15,535 bases of DNA from Clostridium sp. CAG:389 (GTDB lineage: Bacteria > Bacillota > Clostridia > TANB77 > CAG-508): contig FR901962.1 of the NCBI GenBank assembly GCA_000438255.1, positions 19,034 to 34,568 on the forward strand, written 5' to 3'. Below, one piece after another: positions 1 to 4,979 of this stretch (position 1 is its first letter; the number at the start of each line of letters is the position of its first letter). Both the position numbers and the translations under genes were made by a program. The notes beneath the pieces were generated by a model. The model saw only the letters and a list, made by a program, of their open reading frames with translations, had not been told where the DNA came from and did not search any database.

Positions 1-14
1 TTATTTTTGTTTTT

Positions 15-47
15 TTGATATTATAAATTGATATTATAATATTATAA
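15..47 (+). promoter_or_regulatory. Tandem repeats and probable promoter/operator of the XRE gene
   Basis: ATATTATAA occurs three times, at 18-26, 31-39 and 39-47, and the longer unit TTGATATTATAA occurs twice, at 15-26 and 28-39, with a 13-bp period. The same stretch holds sigma-A-like elements (TTGATA at 15-20 or 28-33; TATAAT at 35-40), though no pair has ideal 17-bp spacing. Repeats overlapping the promoter of a small XRE repressor would suit autoregulation. That role is inferred; the DNA is so AT-rich that chance repetition is possible. Confidence 0.4.
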
Positions 48-71
48 AATATGATTTAATTTGGAGAAAAA

Positions 72-314
72 ATGGAAAAAGATATTTATTATTTAGTTGG
101 TCAAAATATAAAAAAACAAAGAAAATTAAAAGGATTAACACAATTACAATTAGCTAATAAAACATTTTTTAGTTATGAATTTATTAGAAAGATAGAATCC
201 AAAAGTGCATGTAGAAATACTTTTTCATTAGATACATTATCAAAAATTGCACTTGCACTTGGAGTTGACATTCGTCTACTATTTGATCCATTAGATGATG
301 ATAAAATGGCATAA
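72..314 (+). CDS. Small XRE-family HTH transcriptional regulator
   Basis: This 80-residue protein is essentially one Cro/C1-type helix-turn-helix domain at about residues 10-66. The pattern is QNIKKQRKLKGLTQLQLANK, then a recognition-helix region (SYEFIRKIES), then the typical tail TLSKIALALGVDIRLLF. There is no sensor or dimerisation domain beyond it, so it resembles the short stand-alone XRE regulators common in Firmicutes. The start is supported by GGAG at 63-66, five bases before the ATG. The gene stands alone on the plus strand and converges on uppP. Its promoter contains tandem repeats that could be its own binding sites. Regulated genes cannot be told from the sequence. Confidence 0.88.
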   Translation: MEKDIYYLVGQNIKKQRKLKGLTQLQLANKTFFSYEFIRKIESKSACRNTFSLDTLSKIALALGVDIRLLFDPLDDDKMA

Positions 315-317
315 AGA

Positions 318-350
318 GAGCACCGCACTTGTAATGCGATGCTCCTTTTA
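318..350. terminator. Bidirectional terminator between the XRE gene and uppP
   Basis: A stem is formed by GAGCA(C)CGCA at 318-327 and TGCG(A)TGCTC at 335-344, with one internal mismatch and a 7-nt loop. CTTTTATTA follows on the plus strand. On the minus strand the hairpin is followed by TCTTTAT. It sits between two convergent stop codons (314 and 368) and can serve both transcripts, more strongly the plus one. Confidence 0.8.
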
Positions 351-367
351 TTATATAATCTTATATT

Positions 368-1201
368 TTATAATCTTGAAATACATAATCCTATTACAAA
401 CAATCCTAAGATAACTCTATAAATAGCAAATACTTTAAAGCTACCTTTTTGTAAGTAATTAAGTAAGAATTTAATTACTATTACACCTACTACAAAACTA
501 GCTAACACACCAACAAAAAATGCTGGGCTAAATACAAAATCTTTAAAATTAACTAGTGCTGCTGCTGCAACAACTGGTGTTGATAATAAAAATGAATATT
601 TAGCAACTGATTCCCTTTTTAATCCCATACCTCTTCCAACTGTCATTGTAATTCCTGATCTTGAAACTCCTGGAAAAGCTGCTGCAATTGCTTGTGACAT
701 TGCTATCCAAAGTGATTGCTTTAATGTTATATCTTTATATTCAACTTTTGATTTTGCTTTTTTATCAACAATGTATAGTATTATACCCATTACAATTAGT
801 GATATTGCTATCATAAACATTTCAATCATTTTTTCTTCAACACTAAATGCTGTTGCCAATTTTTCTATTATTTTTCCTGAAAGCTTATCTAATACCAAAC
901 ATAAAATTCCTGTTGGGATTGTTGATATTACTATGTACCAAAATATTTTTCCTTCTGTTGTTTTTTTCTTTTTAACAACTTGGTTATGCCCTCCTTTTAT
1001 TAGATTTACCCAGTCTTTAAAGAAAAATAAAACTATTGCAAATAATGTTCCTATATGTAGTGCCACATCAAATGATGGGCTTATTTCGTTCCATCCAAAT
1101 ATCCATGGAAATAAGTTTAGATGTGCTGAGCTTGATATTGGTAATAATTCTGTTAGTCCTTGAATTATTCCTAAAACTAGTGCTTGTAAAATTTCATTCA
1201 T
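368..1201 (-). CDS. uppP: Undecaprenyl-diphosphate phosphatase (BacA/UppP family)
   Basis: This integral membrane phosphatase converts undecaprenyl diphosphate to undecaprenyl phosphate, recycling the lipid carrier for peptidoglycan and other wall polymers. It also underlies bacitracin tolerance in known members. The 277-residue length is normal for the family. Both signature motifs are present: QGLTELLPISSSAH at residues 14-27, with the Q/ExxxE pair and the His, and PGVSRSG at 177-183, with the catalytic Arg region. Several hydrophobic segments surround them. The ATG follows GAGGAAG at a good distance. It lies 24 nt after dpaA and is probably the last gene of an operon TPR - dpaA - uppP ending at the terminator near 318-350. 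The family assignment is secure; cotranscription is inferred from spacing. Confidence 0.96.
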   Translation of the reverse strand: MNEILQALVLGIIQGLTELLPISSSAHLNLFPWIFGWNEISPSFDVALHIGTLFAIVLFFFKDWVNLIKGGHNQVVKKKKTTEGKIFWYIVISTIPTGILCLVLDKLSGKIIEKLATAFSVEEKMIEMFMIAISLIVMGIILYIVDKKAKSKVEYKDITLKQSLWIAMSQAIAAAFPGVSRSGITMTVGRGMGLKRESVAKYSFLLSTPVVAAAALVNFKDFVFSPAFFVGVLASFVVGVIVIKFLLNYLQKGSFKVFAIYRVILGLFVIGLCISRL

Positions 1202-1225
1202 TTTTTCTTCCTCTCTTTCGTTTTT

Positions 1226-2104
1226 TTATTTTTTATATATTTCTTTCAAAATATTATAAACTGTATCTTTTATAAATTCTGCTGTTGTAACAGGTGCAAC
1301 CTTTCCTGGTAAGGCAAGTGCCCAAAGTAATTTCAACTTTTTGTCTTTTGTTGCCTTTTTATCTATACCTCCTGGATTTGATGCTAAATCAACTAGTAAG
1401 CAATCATCTCTTACATATTGTATTTTTTCTTCTGTTAAAATCAAATGTGGAACAGTATTTATAATAACATCAAATTCTGATAAATTTTCTCCTATTGTAT
1501 TTATATTTGTTTCCATGTGTCCATATGCTCTAATCCATGCTAAATCTTCATCTTTTCTTGCTGCACATGTAACTTTTGCTGAAAGTCCTGCAAGTTTTCT
1601 TGCAAGTACTTTTCCTATTCTTCCAAATCCTAATATTAAAATTTTACTTCCATGAATTATTTTATTAGTATTTGCAATTATTATTTCTATCGTTCCTTCT
1701 GCTGTTGATATTGTATTCAAAACTGCTAGTTCTTCTCTCTTCATTATATCAATTATTTCTATATATTCATCATTTGCCAAATTATATACTTCCGGTGATA
1801 TGCTCCCTGCAATCAAAATTTTGGCATTTATTACATGCATAAGCTCTCTAATTGATATTGTATTTTCACCAAATGGTGCATTTATTTCTTTTCCATTACT
1901 TGAAAATGGTATTGGGCCTATAATTATTTCTGAATTTTTAACTGCATCTTGTAGTTTATTACACATTATTATATTTTCATTTTCTTTTAGTTCTTCTGCT
2001 TTTTCTACTCCATATGTGTATACCTTGTTTCCATCTTCTGCTAGCATTTTGGCTAATTTTATTATTCTTAAATCTCCACCAACAACTGTAAAGTTTGTAC
2101 TCAT
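1226..2104 (-). CDS. dpaA: Dipicolinate synthase subunit A
   Basis: The gene encodes the A subunit (SpoVFA/DpaA) of the enzyme that makes dipicolinic acid from dihydroxydipicolinate in the mother cell; the product is pumped into the spore core with calcium. At 292 residues it is close to B. subtilis SpoVFA in length. The N-terminal half has the VVGGDLR nucleotide-binding-like opening. The central AEGTIE at 135-140 precedes a second Rossmann loop, LILGFGRIGK, at 156-165. DLASNPGG lies in the C-terminal third, as in the family. The usual partner dpaB is not next to it: uppP follows after 24 nt and a TPR gene precedes by 64 nt. The ATG is preceded by AAAGAGTG, a moderate ribosome site. In Bacillus the operon is sigma-K dependent, but I could not identify a convincing sigma-E or sigma-K promoter here. 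Confidence 0.93.
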   Translation of the reverse strand: MSTNFTVVGGDLRIIKLAKMLAEDGNKVYTYGVEKAEELKENENIIMCNKLQDAVKNSEIIIGPIPFSSNGKEINAPFGENTISIRELMHVINAKILIAGSISPEVYNLANDEYIEIIDIMKREELAVLNTISTAEGTIEIIIANTNKIIHGSKILILGFGRIGKVLARKLAGLSAKVTCAARKDEDLAWIRAYGHMETNINTIGENLSEFDVIINTVPHLILTEEKIQYVRDDCLLVDLASNPGGIDKKATKDKKLKLLWALALPGKVAPVTTAEFIKDTVYNILKEIYKK

Positions 2105-2118
2105 AAAATCACTCTTTC

Positions 2119-2143
2119 TAATATACTTTTTATTAGTATATTA
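2119..2143. repeat. Inverted repeat in the dpaA leader
   Basis: Perfect 9-bp arms TAATATACT (2119-2127) and AGTATATTA (2135-2143) flank a 7-base spacer, just upstream of the dpaA start and within the 64-nt gap after the TPR gene. It could be an operator or a leader hairpin. The T-run on the plus strand lies in the loop, not after the stem, so it is not a canonical terminator. All-AT composition limits the weight of the match. Confidence 0.4.
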
Positions 2144-2168
2144 CATTTTGCAAATTTTATGAGTTAAC

Positions 2169-3395
2169 TTAAAAATCTCTTTGATTTTCATTTTGATTTT
2201 CTTCTATATCTTTTTGAACTTTTCTTTCTTCATTTTTTAATAATTTAATGTCTGCATAGCTTAAATTTCTGGTTATTTCAAACATATCCTCTAAGTGTTC
2301 TTTTGCTATTAATTCTTTTTCTGTTAATTTATGTTTTATATCTTCATTTGAGTTTATGTTAAATGGTATTGATATTCTAGCAATAACTGGTATAAAAATT
2401 GGGTCTTTCTTTATTTTTGGTACTACTTTTGATGCATCTATATCTATTGCAATATTTGCAAATTGTATCGCTTTATCTTTATCGTTTTTAATCATTGCTA
2501 TTTTTGAAAGTTCATAATAACTGTCGGCAGAAAGCTCTTCATCTTCTAGTGCTTCCATAAAATATTTTTCCGCTTGGTCTAATTCTTTATATATTAATGC
2601 AATTTCTGCTAATGAATATTTTGAATTATATGAAAGTGAATTTATGTCTGCCGCTTTTTCATAACAAATTTTAGCATTTTGAAAATCATTTAACATTGTA
2701 TATGCTATTCCCAAATTATAATTTATTTCAAAGCTTAATGGATCATATTTTAAGGCGTTTTGATATATATTTACAGCTTCTTTATACATTTCTTTTGATA
2801 TTAAAATGTTTCCTAATAATTCCGTTGCTTTGTAATAATCTGGTTTTTTATTTAATAAATTAAATAACATTTCTGTTGCTTCGTCTGGTTTCTCTAAATT
2901 ATTTAATAATTCTGCAATTTTAAAATATGAATCATAATCTTGTTTGTTTGAGTCAATTGCTTGTACATATTCATCTATTGCTTTTCTCATTCCACCTTCT
3001 AGTTCATAGATTTCAGCTAACATTTTGTGTCCTATATAATTTTCTGGATATTTTGTTACCAAATTTATTAATTGTTCTTTTGCTTTTTTGTTGTTTCCTA
3101 ATTTTAAATATATTTTTGCTTTTATTACATTTAAAACTTGTATTAATGGTATTCCTTTTTTGTCTAATATAATTATCGCTATTGGTATTAATATTGCTAA
3201 TATATATTTTATTATTGTAAAAAATGGTCCAAATTCTATTTTTTTGAGTACTTCTACGAAGTTTAATGATATTCCTATTGTTTCTATTATTAGTATTCCT
3301 ATATAATTTGTGTCATTTTCTTTTATCATTTTAAAGAACATATAGACAAATATTCCAAATGCTAATATTGTAAAAATTAATTGTTCTAAAATCAT
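2169..3395 (-). CDS. Membrane-anchored tetratricopeptide-repeat protein
   Basis: This is a 408-residue protein of unknown specific function. The first ~80 residues hold two or three hydrophobic segments (ILEQLIFTILAFGIFVYMFF, a weaker one near 30-50, and a strong one near 62-78 ending IPIAIIILDKKG). They are followed by about seven TPR-like units from roughly 85 to 310, with typical spacing such as YKEAVNIYQNALKYDP and NAKICYEKAADINS. The tail from about 345 is charged, helical and rich in Lys, Glu, Asn and Gln, ending ENQNENQRDF. The topology suggests a scaffold held at the membrane with repeats in the cytoplasm, used for protein-protein contacts. The ATG follows GGGAG. It is the first gene of the likely operon with dpaA and uppP, which hints at an envelope or sporulation setting but does not prove one. 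Confidence 0.85.
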   Translation of the reverse strand: MILEQLIFTILAFGIFVYMFFKMIKENDTNYIGILIIETIGISLNFVEVLKKIEFGPFFTIIKYILAILIPIAIIILDKKGIPLIQVLNVIKAKIYLKLGNNKKAKEQLINLVTKYPENYIGHKMLAEIYELEGGMRKAIDEYVQAIDSNKQDYDSYFKIAELLNNLEKPDEATEMLFNLLNKKPDYYKATELLGNILISKEMYKEAVNIYQNALKYDPLSFEINYNLGIAYTMLNDFQNAKICYEKAADINSLSYNSKYSLAEIALIYKELDQAEKYFMEALEDEELSADSYYELSKIAMIKNDKDKAIQFANIAIDIDASKVVPKIKKDPIFIPVIARISIPFNINSNEDIKHKLTEKELIAKEHLEDMFEITRNLSYADIKLLKNEERKVQKDIEENQNENQRDF

Positions 3396-3419
3396 GTATT
3401 TTCTCCCTTAAAAATGTTG

Positions 3420-3457
3420 AAAAACAGATTATTTTTTATTTTTTCTGTTTTTTTCTT
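3420..3457. other. AT-rich hairpin with T-run between divergent genes
   Basis: AAAAACAGA (3420-3428) can pair with TCTGTTTTT (3444-3452), leaving a 15-nt T-rich loop. On the plus strand T residues run on to about 3454. On the minus strand the mirror image ends TCTGTTTTTC just ahead of the TPR ribosome site, so it would sit in that gene's leader like an attenuator. Only three G-C pairs support the stem, so this is a weak candidate. Confidence 0.25.
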
Positions 3458-3498
3458 CTTAATATTTTATTGCATTTTTCGTCTTTTGTCTAGTATTT

Positions 3499-3528
3499 TT
3501 GTATATTTTTCGATTTTCTGTTTATAAT
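3499..3528 (+). promoter_or_regulatory. Candidate sigma-A promoter for the 144-aa protein
   Basis: TTGTAT (3499-3504) and TATAAT (3523-3528) are separated by 18 bp and would start a transcript near 3535, giving a leader of about 110 nt. A second TATAAT lies at 3620-3625 without a recognisable -35 box and would give a very short leader. Either could drive the gene at 3648. Confidence 0.4.
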
Positions 3529-3647
3529 AAATATTGTAGCGAAATAAAATATAAAAACAGGTTATTCAAAACTATAATATTAATTTTATCACCTATTTAT
3601 ATATTTTATTTTACTGCAATATAATACTTTCAGGAGGTTTGAAACAC

Positions 3648-4082
3648 ATGGAAAATCAAAATTTGAATATTTTAGACGAAGTTAATAAAGGTGCAACTAT
3701 GGGAATGGATGCAATTTCTTATGTTTCAGAAAAAGTTGTAGATGATGATTTTAAAGAAGTTTTAGATACTGAATATAATAAGTATAAAGATATTTCTAAT
3801 AGAGTTAATAATTTATATGATAATTATAGTAGTAAAGAGCCTCACGAAACTAATGCAATGAATAAAATGATGACTTGGTATGGGATTCAAATGAAGACTA
3901 TGGTTGATGATAGTACTTCTAAATTGTCTGAGCTATTAATGCAAGGTACAAATATGGGTATTATTGAAGGGCGTCGTTTATTAAATCAAAATCAGAATAT
4001 CGAACCTGATGTTAAGAATATTTTGAATGATTTCGTTGTTATGCAAGAGGATAGTGTTGAAACCTTGAAAAAATATTTGTAA
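3648..4082 (+). CDS. Small all-helical protein of unknown function
   Basis: I chose the ATG at 3648, 10 nt after a perfect AGGAGG (3632-3637), giving 144 residues. An in-frame TTG at 3639 would abut the Shine-Dalgarno and is unlikely. The protein has no signal peptide, membrane segment or cysteine. It looks like a four-helix bundle: about residues 5-30 (LDEVNKGATMGMDAISYVSE), 32-60 (DDDFKEVLDTEYNKYKDISN), 70-105 and 112-144, with a conserved-looking NMGIIEGRRLL stretch near the start of the last third. Such short bundles in Clostridia are often annotated as ferritin-like or hypothetical; I see no clear diiron ExxH pattern. It is the only plus-strand gene in the middle of the window, is monocistronic and has its own terminator, so it is probably independently controlled. 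Function is not assigned. Confidence 0.85.
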   Translation: MENQNLNILDEVNKGATMGMDAISYVSEKVVDDDFKEVLDTEYNKYKDISNRVNNLYDNYSSKEPHETNAMNKMMTWYGIQMKTMVDDSTSKLSELLMQGTNMGIIEGRRLLNQNQNIEPDVKNILNDFVVMQEDSVETLKKYL

Positions 4083-4090
4083 TTAATAAG

Positions 4091-4119
4091 TAGTCAATAA
4101 AAATGTATTGACTATTTTT
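4091..4119 (+). terminator. Terminator of the 144-aa protein gene
   Basis: A perfect 9-bp stem, TAGTCAATA (4091-4099) with TATTGACTA (4106-4114), and a 6-nt loop are followed directly by TTTTT (4115-4119). It begins 9 nt after the stop codon of the helical protein gene. This is a standard Rho-independent layout. Confidence 0.8.
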
Positions 4120-4167
4120 AATGTAAATAATCTACCAGCATAGCCGGTAGATTATTTACATTAAAAA
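4115..4167. repeat. Perfect 22-bp inverted repeat with 9-nt loop
   Basis: Bases 4115-4136 are the exact reverse complement of 4146-4167, with a loop AGCATAGCC that can add two more G-C pairs. It is placed immediately after the terminator of the preceding gene, whose T-run forms the base of this stem. The order is T-run, stem, A-run on both strands, the reverse of an intrinsic terminator, so it does not read as one. It may be a protein-binding palindrome, an RNA processing hairpin, or the end of a small mobile or repeat element. Confidence 0.8.
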
Positions 4168-4192
4168 ATGGAACCTGCAAAGCAAATTCCAT
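4162..4192 (-). terminator. Terminator of the minus-strand transcript (lytic transglycosylase)
   Basis: Read on the minus strand, ATGGAA (4192-4187) pairs with TTCCAT (4173-4168), with a second small stem TGC/GCA inside. TTTTTT follows immediately (4168-4163). It would end the polA - lytic transglycosylase transcript after a 3' segment of about 165 nt. Confidence 0.6.
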
Positions 4193-4357
4193 CTCGTTCT
4201 TGAAAATTACAGTGATCAGCATTACTCTAATCAAGTGCAATCATACCAACTCCATTTAATTCTCTGTTATAATATGTGTAGAGAAAGTGCCACATGTCGG
4301 CCACAGGACCTAAAGAAGCACTGTACTTGCATCAACAGCAACTTTAGAATTTACTGT
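4193..4357 (-). other. Coding-like remnant or 3' RNA segment, unidentified
   Basis: This 165-bp stretch has noticeably more G+C than its surroundings and no complete gene. On the minus strand one frame reads GPVADMWHFLYTYYNRELNG, continues to a TAG and then runs 24 more codons (starting SNADHCNFQERD and ending AGSIF) to a stop inside the terminator; stops bracket it upstream. The composition looks like real protein, suggesting the tail of a decayed gene, but I cannot name a family. The alternative is a structured RNA: there is a 6-bp stem TTCTCT/AGAGAA at 4260-4285, and I could not match it to SRP, 6S, tmRNA or RNase P hallmarks. Confidence 0.35.
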
Positions 4358-4933
4358 TCAAGCTAAATTAGTATAAATTTTATAATCTCTTAATATCTTC
4401 CTTACATAATTATTAGTTTCTTTATAAGGAATTTTTTCAACATTAGAACCATCAGCCTTTATTATATCTTTTTCAATCCAATTATCAACTGTACCAATAC
4501 CAGCATTATAAGCAGTTATAGCAATCTCTACATTTCCATATTGTTGTATTAAAATTGACAAATATTTAGTACCTATATTTATATTAATTTCTGGTTCTAA
4601 TAGTTTCTCTTTTAGTTCATTATTTGAAATATTTAAGTCCATTCTTTTACACACATCTTGTGCAGTAGTCTCCATCAGTTGCATTAATCCTATTGCACCT
4701 TTACTAGATTGTGCATTTGCATTAAAATTGCTTTCTGCTTTTATTAATGCATAAACTAAATTTTCATCAACATTATATTGTTGAGAATATTTTTGTACAT
4801 ACTCTTCATAATCTTTTTTGTATATTATTTTTTGTATTCTAATTGGAATGTTTAAAAATGCTATTAATATACAAAAGATTAATATTATTGCTACAATTAT
4901 TATTTGTTTTTTAGTTATGTTTAAAATAAACAT
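4358..4933 (-). CDS. Membrane-anchored lytic transglycosylase (SLT domain)
   Basis: This enzyme cleaves the MurNAc-GlcNAc bond of peptidoglycan with formation of 1,6-anhydroMurNAc. Its 191 residues start with a short cytoplasmic end and one membrane helix (about 10-29), then an outward-facing Slt70-type goose-lysozyme domain. Family motifs are intact: ALIKAESNF with catalytic Glu67, GAIGLMQLM at 79-87, the NIGTKYL helix near 119-125 and AYNAG at 141-145, followed by IPYKETNNYV near 168-177. The ATG follows AAGGAG. It lies 46 nt after polA and is likely cotranscribed with it. In many clostridial genomes I recall coaE lying between the two, and here it is absent. The 3' end runs into a GC-richer segment and a terminator at 4162-4192. 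Confidence 0.94.
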   Translation of the reverse strand: MFILNITKKQIIIVAIILIFCILIAFLNIPIRIQKIIYKKDYEEYVQKYSQQYNVDENLVYALIKAESNFNANAQSSKGAIGLMQLMETTAQDVCKRMDLNISNNELKEKLLEPEININIGTKYLSILIQQYGNVEIAITAYNAGIGTVDNWIEKDIIKADGSNVEKIPYKETNNYVRKILRDYKIYTNLA

Positions 4934-4979
4934 TTTTAAATCACTCCTTCCTGTTTTTTTCCTCCGTCCCTAAAAACAG

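Noticed and set aside
771..1163. 130-codon plus-strand frame opposite uppP
   Set aside because: It is antisense to a clear uppP gene and shows no ribosome site; AT-rich codon use on the coding strand leaves few stops on the other.
2105..2168. Sigma-E or sigma-K promoter for dpaA
   Set aside because: No CATA-type -10 with matching upstream box at the right spacing was convincing in this AT-only region.
4115..4167. Reading the 22-bp hairpin as a bidirectional terminator
   Set aside because: The T-run precedes and the A-run follows the stem on both strands, the reverse of a terminator. Separate proper terminators lie on each side.
4193..4357. SRP RNA, 6S RNA or tmRNA in the GC-richer stretch
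   Set aside because: No SRP GGAAG-type tetraloop stem, no tRNA-like end with CCA, and no long 6S-type closing stem could be found.
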